A stretch of DNA of 64,000 bases. It comes from Muscardinus avellanarius. Taxonomy: Eukaryota; Chordata; Mammalia; Rodentia; Gliridae. Of this stretch, positions 55,003 to 64,000 are shown piece after piece (within the stretch, counting starts at the first letter, position 1; each line of letters opens with the position of its first letter). The position numbers and the translations under genes are program-made. The DNA is taken from NCBI GenBank assembly GCA_963383645.1, contig OY726564.1, positions 112,642,040 through 112,706,039 on the forward strand, read 5' to 3'. The notes under the pieces are model-generated. The model saw only the letters and a list, made by a program, of their open reading frames with translations, was not told the origin of the DNA and searched no databases.

Positions 55003-55205
55003 CGGGTGTGGTGGTGCACGCTTGTAATCGCCGTACTTGTGAGGTGGAGACAAGAGGATTGCGCAGGTTCGAAGCCAGCCTGGCTGGCTTAAGGAGACCC
55101 TGTTTCCAAATAAAAATATATAAAATAGGTCTGAGAGTATAGCCCAGAGGTAGAAGGGTTTCCAGGAACCCCCAGTACCACCACCAAAAAAAAAAAAAAA
55201 ATACA
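55003..55205 (+). mobile_element. B1-ID SINE in the L1-C leader
   Basis: The head CGGGTGTGGTGGTGCACGC, GCAGGTTCGAAGCCAGCC, TGGCTGGCTTAAGGAGACCC and a tail ending CCCAGTACCACCACC with A15. The duplication CATAGGTCAC is at 54993-55002 and 55209-55218. Confidence 0.93.
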
Positions 55206-55506
55206 ATGCATAGGTCACAAACTATTCTGCTCACACCACTGAGATAATTCTTTATGAAGGTTGTGGCAGACAGAATACCTGAATTTAACACCTGAAACCC
55301 ATCAATGTCACCATAGCAACAAGCAGAAGAAACTCCACAGCAACTCAGTATTGATGATCTACAGGTATCAACAACAGTGGGGTGATAGTAGACATAGTCA
55401 TCAGTGTTAATATCAAAGGGTGAGTGGCAGCTGGAACCATCTCTCCCAAGAGCAATCTGGAACAGCACTTATCAACAATGACTCACAAATGAAGAGAAAG
55501 AAGATG

Positions 55507-56490
55507 ATGCCAAGACAACAGAAACACAAACCTGAGAATTACGAAAATATGAGGAGGAACAGCGAGGAAATAAGAGAAATAAAACATACTGACCTACAAG
55601 AAATGCAAGAAGGAGAGTTCCAAATCCTGATCTTCAACATATGAAAGGCCTCACAGTAAGTGTACAGGAAATGAAAGAGAAAATTGAGACATTAATTAGA
55701 AAGAGGCCTGGAATGAATTGAAAAGAGACAATAAGTAAAATGAAGACAGCAACAGAAAGACATTCTGGAAATGAAGACAGCAACAGAAAGACATTCCGGA
55801 AGATTAGATGAACTGGAAAACAGAACATCACTGTTAGAAGACAGTTCATTCAAAACCCAAAGCACAGTCAACAGTATAGAGAAGACATTACAACACCCAA
55901 ACCTACACATCCGACTACGATGGGACAACATGGAACGTCCTCACTTACAGATAAAAGGCAATGAGGAGACGGGACAGAGGCACAGGCCAAGGGTACCTGT
56001 AATCTCCTCAGAGAAATAATTTTAGAGAATGGCACTTGGACATCCATGCACAGGAGACATACAGAACACCATTAAGACAAGATCTAAGAAGGACCTCCCC
56101 ATGCCATGTAATAATCAAAATTGCCAACATAGAGGCTAAGGAAAGAGTGTTAAGAGCAGTAAGAACAAAAGAATAGGTGACATTCAAGGGCAAAACAATA
56201 AAATCACTCCAGACTTTACAATCCAAGTCATGAATGCCAGGAGAGACTGGTAGGATGAAATCTACACCCTAGAAGAAAACAACTTCCAACCAAAACTACT
56301 ATATCCAGCAAGGTTATTATTTAAAATTGATGGACAAATAAAAATGTTTCAAGATAAGCAGAATCTTAAAAAAAATTCATGACTACTAAGCCAGCACTAC
56401 AGAAAATACTTAAAGAAATAAACCATAAAGAAAAAAAAGAAGCAAGCTTCAGAATCAGCGAAGAGAAGAATTTGAATAGTGGGGCAAATA
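55507..56490 (+). pseudogene. LINE-1 ORF1 of L1-C, decayed
   Basis: The start (MPRQQKHKPENYENM) and TDLQEMQEGEF(Q/R)IL align with ORF1 of L1-A (MGRQQKKRPENVENM…). Frameshifts and stops follow from about 55640. A 30-31 bp tandem duplication (ATGAAGACAGCAACAGAAAG..., 55739-55800) lies in the coiled-coil part. Relatedness to L1-A rather than L1-B is clear in the N-terminus. Confidence 0.85.
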
Positions 56491-56640
56491 AGCAAAGAAG
56501 AAATAACACTACATCAAACAGAATATAAAACACAAAATGACGGGGAACAAAAATCATATCTCAATAATAACACTCAATGTCAAAGGACTTAACTCAGCAA
56601 TTAAAAGACATAGACTGTAGATTTAAAAAACATAATCCAA

Positions 56641-56880
56641 GCTGGGCGTGGTGGCACACGCTTATAATCCCCACACTTGGGAGGCTGAGACAGGAGGATC
56701 GCACAGGTTCTCAGCCAGCCTCAGCTATTTAGTGAGGCTCTCAGCAACTTAGTAAGACCCTGTTTCCAAATAAAATATAAAATAGGTCTGGGAGTATAGC
56801 CCCGAGGTAGAAAGCCTCTGGGTTCCACCTCCAGTACCACAAAAAATAAATAAATAAATAAATAAAATAAATAAATAAAT
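56641..56880 (+). mobile_element. B1-ID SINE in L1-C ORF2
   Basis: The head GCTGGGCGTGGTGGCACACGC, the linker CTCAGCTATTTAGTGAGGC, the tail GTATAGCCCCGAGGTAG...CTCCAGTACCAC and an (AAAT)n end. The perfect duplication AAAAACATAATCCAA is at 56626-56640 and 56881-56895 (15/15). It combines a long linker with a short-linker-type tail, so may be intermediate between the two subfamilies. Confidence 0.95.
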
Positions 56881-57740
56881 AAAAACATAATCCAAATATA
56901 TGCTGCTTGAAAGAAACTCACCTTACAGCCAAAGATATTCATAGGCTAAAAGTTAAAGATGGAAAAATATATCATGCCAATGGAGACTGAAAACAAGCAG
57001 GAGTAGCAACACTGATACCTAGTAAAACAGACTATAAGCTAAAACACATCAGAAGAGGCAAAGCAGAGCACATCCTACTATTGAAGGGAACAATCCAGCA
57101 AGAAGATATAATTATAGTAAACGTTGATGCCCGCAACGCGGGTGCACCCACATTTGTAAAACAAACTCTTCGGGACATCAGGTCTCAAACAGACCCAAAT
57201 ACAATAATATTGGGAGACTTCAACATACCACTCATGCCACAAGATCGATCTTCAAGGCAAAAGATAAGTTAAGACTCTTTAAAACTAAAGAAAAATATAA
57301 ATCTTTAGAGCTAAAGAAAAATATAAACCAAATGGACCTAATAGACATATACAGAATCTTTCAACCAGGAACAGCAGAGTACACATTCTTCTCAGCTGCA
57401 CATGGACACTTCTCCAAAATAGATCACATCCTGGGCAAGTGCCAGCAGATTCAAAAGATGTACTATAATTTTCTGCATCTTTTCAGATCATAATGTAATG
57501 AAAGTAGAAATCAACAACAGGAAGACCAAAATAAACTATTTAAATACATGGAAACTGAATGATACACTACTGAATGAGGAGTGGATAAGATCAGAAATAA
57601 AGGGAGAAACAAAAATCCTAAAATTAAACAAAATAGAGAAACAACCTACCTAAATTGAACAAAATCTATGGGACACTTTGAAGGTGGTGTTAAGAAGAAA
57701 CTTTATAGCATTGAGTGACCACATAAGAACAGAATCATCC

Positions 57741-58094
57741 ATTATGCTAAGTGAGATTAGTCAGTCACAAAAAATAAAAAATCAGATGCTTTCCCTAATT
57801 TGTGAGAGCTAAGGAGAAATGGGTCATAGGAGGAACTCTAGATGAAAAAAGAAATCCTATAGAGGACCAAACAAGACAAACTAAAGGAGGAGAAAGGAGG
57901 GGGGAAAAAGAAAAATCTCCAAAACACACAATATACTTAAACATATCAAAGTCAACCACTAAGCCAAGCAAGGGAGGGAGGGATGGGGAGGGAATGGGGT
58001 GGGAATTGGGTAGGGGTTAAATCAGTGATGTGTACATGTATGTACACACATGTATGTTGCCCCAATATGATATATGAATATAATGCACTAATAA
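57741..58094 (+). mobile_element. Short 5'-truncated LINE-1 inserted in L1-C
   Basis: It starts at ATTATGCTAAGTGAGATTAG (last 30 codons of ORF2) and carries the CACCAATAAA-lineage 3' UTR (GGGAGGGAGGGATGGGGAGGG; ends AATGCACTAATAAATTTTAAAAA). An imperfect duplication (AAGAACAGAATCATCC / AAGAAGAGAGTCATCA, 13/16) at 57725-57740 and 58095-58110 marks the insertion into L1-C ORF2. Confidence 0.9.
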
Positions 58095-58905
58095 ATTTTA
58101 AAAAAAGAAGAGAGTCATCAAACAACCTAATGATACATCTCAAGGACCTAGAAAAACAAAAACAGTCTATTCCCAAAGCCAGCAGAAGGCAGAAAATAAT
58201 TAAAATCAGAGAAGAAATAAATACAATAGAGAATAAAAAATACAAAGGATCATCAAAACAGAAAGCTGGTTCTTTGAAAAGACTAATAAGATTGACGAAC
58301 CCCTGGCCAACCTAACCAAAAGCGAGAATCAATTTAAGTCATTAAAATCAGAAGTGATAAAGGAGACATCACCACAGACAGTGGAAAATTTCAAAGGATT
58401 ATCAGAAACTACTTTAAAATGTATACTCCAATAGACTGGAAAACATGGAAGAAATCGATAAATTTCTAAGCACATATAACCTACCTAAATTGAACAAAGA
58501 AGACATAGCAAGCCTAAACCAACCAATAGCAAGCAAAGAAATAGAAACAGCAATAAAAATTCTGCCATCAAAGAAAATCCCAGGTCCAGATGGGTTTCCA
58601 GCTGAATTCTACAAAACTTTCAGAAAAGAATTAATCCCAATACTCCAAATGTGTTCCAGGAAATTGAAAGAGATGGAGTTCTTCCAAACTTCTTCTATGA
58701 AGCCAGTATCATATTAATACCAAAACTAAATAAAGATAGCTCAAGAAAAGAAAATTACAGACTAATATCTTTGATGAACACAGATGCAAAAATTCTAAAC
58801 AAAATACTAGCTATACACATTCAAAACCATATCAAGAGAACTGTACACCACGACCAAGTTGGTTGCATATTAGGAAATCAAGGCTGGTTCAACATATGCA
58901 AAGAA

Positions 58906-59151
58906 AATGAAATTAGCACTATCTTATTTTCCTTATAGACTATCCACCCAGCAGCCCTCTGTTTTTTTTGGCCTTTTAAAGCCTTCTGGATGGCTTACCG
59001 GACTTGTCATATAAACCATAAGAATGGGCCCATGTTGTCTACCTTGCAGCTCTCCTGTCCATCCACGCTTAAGACACACTCTGGACTTCCTCTGCCTCAT
59101 GTTTCAAGCCGGGTCACACCATTATCTCTGCCCTTACGTTGCTGATACTAT
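58906..59151. other. Unassigned DNA beyond the L1-C break
   Basis: About 245 bp with no recognised feature lies between the abrupt end of L1-C and an inverted L1 3' end. Confidence 0.4.
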
Positions 59152-59310
59152 TTTTTAAAAATTTTTACTGGTGCATTGTAGTCATACATCTTAATGGAGT
59201 ACAAGATGGTAGAGGTATGCATGCACACGTCATTTATTTAGCCCTTCCCTACTTCCCATCCCATTCTATTTTAGACCTTCTATCCTCACAGGCATAATAC
59301 CAACACCTCC
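59152..59310 (-). mobile_element. LINE-1 3' UTR fragment, antisense
   Basis: TTTTTACTGGTGCATTGTAGTCATACATC is the complement of the L1 end (…GATGTATGAATACAATGCACCAATAAAAA) seen at 18.8 and 37.1 kb. It is followed by the C/T-rich complement of the polypurine tract. Confidence 0.8.
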
Positions 59311-59594
59311 CAGTGAGCATGATGCAATGCAATTTTGGGTAAGAAACTTACATCACCCACTGAGCTCCACCTTGGTCTCTTGAACATGGTCACTCCCTGG
59401 GATTTACCTAACTGGGATAGGGACTGAGTGACAGTACCAAGAAAGCTAAGGGTAAGGCAGGTTGGATTGAGATAAGAAAGATGGTTATGGGACTACTGCA
59501 ATGACTATAAGGAAGAGAAACTAAAAGAATAAAGATATGAAAGTGTGTGCCAAATGTAGAATACGCAGGGGGATGGTTAACAAAACCTTCAGTC

Positions 59595-59731
59595 CTTTTT
59601 ATTTTGAAACTGGGTCGTATTGGGTTGCTGAGGGACTCACTAAGTTGCTGAGGCTAACCTCAAACCTATGATCTTCTCATCTCAGCCTCCTAAGTACTAG
59701 GATTATGGATGTGTGCCACCAAGCCTAGCTG
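59595..59731 (-). mobile_element. Truncated B1-ID SINE, antisense
   Basis: TTTATTTTGAAACTGGGTCG, TTGCTGAGGGACTCACTAAG, CTCAGCCTCCTAAGTACTAGG and GTGTGCCACCAAGCC. The ID-like tail is missing. Confidence 0.82.
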
Positions 59732-59734
59732 AGA

Positions 59735-60447
59735 AGAAAAATGGCTTCTGGCTCCTACGTTTGGGGTTCAGGAATGTACTGGAGAACTGATGTGGAGGTG
59801 GTGAAAAAGTGGGGCAGGAAAGATGTCTCCCAGATCAAAGGTGCAGAGAAGGGGGTGAAAGATGAAGGCTAAAAGGTGCTGAAAAAGACCAAGAGAGAGT
59901 TGTCAGAGTGATGGACACAAGGTCCAGGAAGATCCCTGCAGTTCTCCTGGCAATTAGACTTGGTATTTTGAAGAGCTTACATGAGCCTGGAGAGAGATGT
60001 TTCAGTGAAGTCATAAGGAAGCTGAGTTATGGTTATCAAGAAATAATGAAAGTTAAGAGTATATTCGTGGAAAACACCGACAGCTTAAGAAGCTTGATTA
60101 CAGCTGAGAGGAATGTGATGGAGTCGAGCTGGCGGGGTGGGTGACATGGTGTTGTTTGCTTTGTTTGCTTGAGTTGTGTTCTGTTTTTATAAATGAGAAA
60201 GGCTTGATATTTTTCTAACCTTCAAGGAAAGGACTGACAGGGAATAATTTTGGGGCCAAGTCTCCAGAGAAGGCAGGGAAAGATGGAGTGTGGATGGAAA
60301 ATCACAGAGGGGAAAGAGGTATTTGCAATGAGCTTGCATGTGTGGAGGCAAGGGAGCAAAGACATGACCATCTATGGCCTCCTGCGCTACCTTTAACAAA
60401 GGAGACGTGTTCCACTGAGCAGAGGGAGAGAAGAGGGTCTAAGTGTG
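59735..60447. other. Unassigned DNA
   Basis: Short frames on both strands (59908-60144 plus, 60187-60399 minus) have no recognisable features. Confidence 0.4.
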
Positions 60448-60912
60448 TGTTACCGTTTGGATCTTCCATGTTTCAAAACGCCATGTGTTAAAGGCTTAGT
60501 CCCCAGTGTGGCACCACTGAGAGGCAGTAGAAACCTTTAAGAAGCGGCCCTGGGACTGGGAATACAACTCAGTGGTGCGTGTTTGCCCAACATGCTAGAG
60601 TTTTGGGGTTCATCCCCAGATACTGAAATAAAAGAGGTGTGGCCTAGGAGGAGGCTTTAAGTCATTAGCGGAATGCTCTTGAAGGGGATAGGGGGCTCTA
60701 CCTCTTCTTCTGTCTTTGCTTCCAAGCTTCTGTGACGTAAGCTGTGTTTTACTCTACCACCCACTCCCCACTACAACCTTGCCACAGACCCCAAAGCAAC
60801 AGGGCCACTTGATCATGGATGAAACCTTTGAAACTGTGAGCTACATCCAAACTTTCCCTTTTTTAAGCAGATTACGTAGGGCATTTGATACAGTGACAGC
60901 AGCTAACAGTGC
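60448..60912 (+). mobile_element. MaLR-like solo LTR carrying an ID insertion
   Basis: It starts TGTTACCGTTTGGATCTTCC and contains TAAAGGCTTAGTCCCCAGTG, GCTCTTGAAGGGGATAGGGG, CCAAAGCAACAGGGCCACTTGATC and AAACTGTGAGC. It ends near ACAGCAGCTAACAG. It is split by the ID element at 60550-60632. Confidence 0.78.
60550..60632 (+). mobile_element. Free-standing ID-type SINE
   Basis: CTGGGACTGGGAATACAACTC-AGTGGTGCG (box A region), GTTTGCCCAACATGCTAGAG (anticodon-arm region) and GGGGTTCATCCCCAG (box B) reproduce an ID element without a B1 head. An imperfect duplication of the LTR sequence (AGAAGCGGCC / AGAGGTGTGGCC) flanks it. This element keeps the CTAGxxTG middle that the composite SINE tails lack. 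Confidence 0.85.
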
Positions 60913-61039
60913 TGCAAGGGATGGCATAGACAGAGGGAATTGCAGGCAGAGCCAGGGGAGCTAGAGACCTTCCCTAGCATCATCAGGTCATCACTGTGGC
61001 ATTCTCCAGCAGCTGAAACTAAGAATAGAGAAGGTAAAG

Positions 61040-61304
61040 CCAGGAGTGGTGGCGCACGCCTATACTCCCAGTACTTGGGAGGCCGAGACAGAAGGATCAG
61101 AGGTTCGAGATCGGCCTCAGCATGACTCTCATCCTAGAGAGACAAAGTCTTAGTGAAGTCTCTCACCCCAGCAAAACCCTGCTTCAATAAAAATAAAATA
61201 GGACTGGGAGTGTAGCTTGGAGGTAGACTGTCCCTGGGTTCAATCCCAATACACACACATACTCACACACGCACCTACACACACTCACACACTCACATAC
61301 ACAG
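61040..61304 (+). mobile_element. B1-ID SINE ending in a (CA)-rich tract
   Basis: The head GCCAGGAGTGGTGGCGCACGC, GAGGTTCGAGATCGGCCTC, the tail GGGAGTGTAGCTTGGAGGTAG...GTTCAATCCCAATAC, then CACACAC-type repeats at 61250-61300. The imperfect duplication GAGAAGGTAAAG / GAGAAGGTAGAG is at 61028-61039 and 61305-61316. Confidence 0.9.
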
Positions 61305-62888
61305 GAGAAGGTAGAGACCCTGGAAAGAGGGTAAGTTTTGTATCATGTAAGACTGATCCATGTTGAAAGTTCACGAAGCACGTATGGGGAAAGAATGGGA
61401 AATAAGTAGTTTAAAAGTGAAAGACGTGGGTGACGTACAACAAGGTCCAGGCCAGAAAGCAAAGGAAGTGAGACCTGAGGAGGGGCGCAGAGGACGTGGA
61501 AAAGGAGGAACTCAAAGGCTGGGGGGCTTTTTGACGAAAAGGGCATCGCTGAGGTGATGAATTATTAGGATGATCAAGATGCTAATCCGAGCTAGGGCCG
61601 TAGCTGGGATGTAGGATAACTCAAAAGGATAGTGAAGGTCAGTGTGCGACTGTGGGTGTCATTTGCTGAAGGATGATGTGGGTTAAGGCTGTTTGAGTTG
61701 GCAACTCAAAAAACTGTGAGCCTAGGGCATGTGTGTTTCCCCTGGTCGCTGAAGTCTGTCCAAGTGTGCTTGGGAGTCAAGATTCAACCCCGGAGCATGA
61801 GTAAATGACTGCAAATGGCAGGTGACACTGTCCTGGACAGTTAGAGGATGGTGTAATAAAATAATATGAATTGTGAATGAAGAAAGTATTGAGCACGTGT
61901 AAAGATTAACGCTTACCAACAGTCACTCCCAAGTTTCAGCATGCATGAGAATCACCAGGATGGCCAGGTAATGCCCAGATTTCTGCACCCTAGCCCCAGA
62001 TTTTTGGGTTTAGCAGATGTGGAGTGAGCCCAGAATTTGCATATCTAACAAGTTCCTGAGTTTAGGGATGACCTTTTCAGAATCACTGTTCTAGAAAGAT
62101 CTATAATGAGAATTTAGGTGGCATTGCACTGACCTTGTTGGGTGTGAATCAACACACAGGATCTGAGGCTAGGAGGAGAGGCTCAGAGGAGAGTGACATT
62201 TCTTGCTTCATCAAGGAAATAAGTGGGTAAACCATTCACCAAGGAGCCGGAGGAAGTGAGCTCCTCGGAAGTGGAAGTGAGCCATCTTCCTGGAAATGTG
62301 GCAGTACCGTTGGGAGAAAGGTCAGCTGTGGTGGCTACATGGGCACGTACAGGCTGAATGGAGAGAAAGGAATTCCTGCAGGGCTCCAAGCCACGGCTGA
62401 GATGCCAACGCTGCAGGCAAGCTGGACTTTGTTGCTCTTGAAACAACAGGTGAGGCTTGAACCTTTTTCTTCTCCTAGTGTAACCAGGGATACTGAGATG
62501 TGGGGGTATCCCTACACTTTATGTCCACACATCTGGTAAGCTCACAATTTTCATTTGCACAAAGGGGAAGCAGAAGCGGAAACCCCTGGGGTATTTTCTC
62601 TTGATTCTATGATATTTAGAGGTGCTGGCCTTTCATGACACAGTGCCACGCATAATATTAAGATTTGGGTTGATGTCTAGAAATGACCAGTTTATTTGGA
62701 GAGTACCCAGAATTTAGATATTAACTAATCTAAGTAATTACACCAAGTGATATGGGCATGTATGTTTATTCCACTTAGAATCTCATTATGATAATTACAT
62801 TGTACCAATAAAAGTATAAAAATGAACAAAATTGTTGACTACTCAAATCTTTCAATATTTGTGAGTTATATTAATATAAAAAATAAAG
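61305..62888. other. Unassigned DNA, about 1.6 kb
   Basis: No gene or repeat is recognised. Overlapping short frames around 61340-61560 and 62180-62540 lack motifs. Confidence 0.4.
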
Positions 62889-63010
62889 CTGGGTGTGGTG
62901 GTGAATGCTTGTAATCCCAGTACTCGGGAGGCTATGACAGGAGGATTACAGATTCAGACAACCTCAGCAACTTAGTAAGGGTTCTATCCTAGTACTACAC
63001 AAAAAATTAA
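62889..63010 (+). mobile_element. Internally deleted B1-ID SINE
   Basis: The head AAAGCTGGGTGTGGTGGTGAATGC, AGTACTCGGGAGGCTATGACAGG and CTCAGCAACTTAGTAAGG are fused to the end of the tail (GGTTCTATCCTAGTACTAC). Most of the ID-like part is missing. Confidence 0.85.
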
Positions 63011-64000
63011 AATATAAGCATTTATAACAATATATTTTAACTATAAAATGTTTTTAACAGAAATTTCAAATTTTGGTGAACCCTATAGAGGCTTATAGAT
63101 TTAAAATATCTTTACACTAGGTTTTTTTTTCCACTTTGATTAGAAGTTCTTTCTGAATAAAGAATTACTTTTTCCATAAATATGTAAAAACAATGTTATG
63201 ATAATGAGGTTGCCTAGCTTGGGTATTTCAGCTCTTCATATTAGAACTTGAGGAAATTATCTTGATAATTGCTTAATAAATTAATTTTATTTGGTTCCCT
63301 TTATGTTCTTTTATTCAGTTGTGTCTCCTTATAAACATTATATCATAGGAAAAATTACTTTATTTCATATGTTAAGCATATGGGTTTGCAGTTTATAAAC
63401 ACTATATAATGGAGAAAATTCTTAATTTGCTATGTTAAGCATATGGGTTTACAGTTGGGCAAAGAGGATTTGTTTTCCAGGCCTGGGAATAACAGCCCTA
63501 GTTGACGGTTCTAGTGCCAGGATTTGAGGCTCTGCCCTTGGTTTTGAGTTCTGCCATTGGAGCCATTTTCCCTTTTCATAAAACAGCATGTGTTTGTAGC
63601 TGAGTAATTTTATCAGCTTGTTTTCTGCCTGTAGAACGCTGAGAGTCCGGCGATCTTTCAGTTTATTTTCTCCTGTCCATCTCAATCAAAGCTGGCAGTA
63701 TTTCTGCTGGTATAAAATTCTCTGGAAATTTGTGGGTCTCAAGTGTATGTCATGTGGATTTAGTACATTTGACAAGAGATCCCTAGATAATAATGTTTCT
63801 ACTTTGGGTTCTGCTGAGACAGCTGAAGGGGATCCAGGAGTCCCATACCCAATCGCAAAGCTTCCTCTGTGTAACTTAATACTGTGACATTTTGTTCTTT
63901 TCAAGACCATAGCAAAAGATTGTCTGGCCACGCCCATGGCTTCCTCATCAGGCATGCTTTCTTGACAATGCATCTATTTTAGTATTATTTAGCAATTTGG
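63011..64000. other. Unassigned DNA to the end of the window
   Basis: AT-rich to 63440. From 63450 a denser block has open frames on the minus strand (63449-63685 and 63686-63973) in sequence that looks like an old repeat. I cannot assign a family. Confidence 0.35.

Larger units (their letters stand above)
53396..58905 (+). mobile_element. Older LINE-1 (L1-C), 3'-truncated and heavily interrupted
   Basis: It begins near GAGAGAAAATGGCGACTG (compare GGAAGATGGCGACCG) with a leader of about 2.1 kb, more than twice that of L1-A. Decayed ORF1 (55507-56490) and ORF2 (from 56537) follow. SINEs at 55003 and 56641 and a partial L1 at 57741 are inserted in it. L1 sequence stops abruptly after GGCTGGTTCAACATATGCAAA (RT region, equivalent to 8930-8950 in L1-A). 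No 3' end or target duplication remains. Confidence 0.85.
56537..58905 (+). pseudogene. LINE-1 ORF2 of L1-C, decayed and truncated
   Basis: The start ATGACGGGGAACAAAAATC is followed by AAC TCAATGTCAAAGG. Recognisable motifs are QKISxx near 57260, GDFNIPLMPQDRSS (57210-57255, keeping the CGA that is TGA in L1-A), SDHN near 57490 and [13 protein letters not shown] (58580-58615). Multiple frameshifts are present. The frame is interrupted by the SINE at 56641 and the L1 piece at 57741, then ends in the RT region. Confidence 0.85.

Overview
The window is mammalian nuclear DNA: AT-rich, with no convincing host gene and almost entirely built from retrotransposons and their debris. The most telling marker is a SINE of about 190-230 bp present in more than 30 copies. 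It joins a 7SL-derived B1-like head (GCCGGGC...TGTAATCCC..., ...TTGGGAGGC...) to a tail resembling a tRNA-Ala/ID element (TAGCTCAGTGGTAGA..., ...GGTTCAATCCCCAGTACC) and a poly(A) end. B1-ID composites of this sort are described from squirrel-related rodents (MEN and B1-dID families), so I infer a sciurid or near relative. The species cannot be read from the sequence.

Layout. 1-5.3 kb: AT-rich sequence, a minisatellite, a (CA)n tract and several SINEs, some nested. 5.34-11.50 kb: a full-length LINE-1 (L1-A) with a 17-bp target-site duplication, an intact 325-codon ORF1 and a decayed ORF2 that carries a later SINE. 11.5-17.7 kb: mostly unique DNA, a short exon-like segment on the minus strand and an antisense LTR with internal tandem repeats. 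17.7-29.9 kb: two 5'-truncated L1s, MaLR-like LTRs, MIR and L2 relics, and SINEs. 29.9-32.7 kb: a compact chimeric L1 (L1-B) with a complete 5' UTR, an intact ORF1 and an L1 3' end, but no recognisable ORF2, bounded by a perfect 16-bp target-site duplication. It resembles the half-L1 (HAL1) architecture. 33-53 kb: L2, LTR and old L1M remnants, another 5'-truncated L1 and an antisense L1. 53.4-58.9 kb: an older L1 (L1-C) with a long 5' UTR, riddled with later SINE and L1 insertions and cut off inside reverse transcriptase. 59-64 kb: an L1 3' end, a MaLR-like LTR carrying a free-standing ID element, more SINEs and unassigned DNA.

How the parts relate. L1 ORF2 protein supplies endonuclease and reverse transcriptase for L1 and, in trans, for SINEs. 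Clear target-site duplications flank both L1s and SINEs here, consistent with that machinery. No ORF2 in the window is intact, while two ORF1 frames are. The observations most worth following are L1-B, two L1 lineages with different 3' ends, a frameshift shared by two L1 copies, two SINE subfamilies, and a 41-bp SINE/flank segment apparently copied 3.2 kb away.
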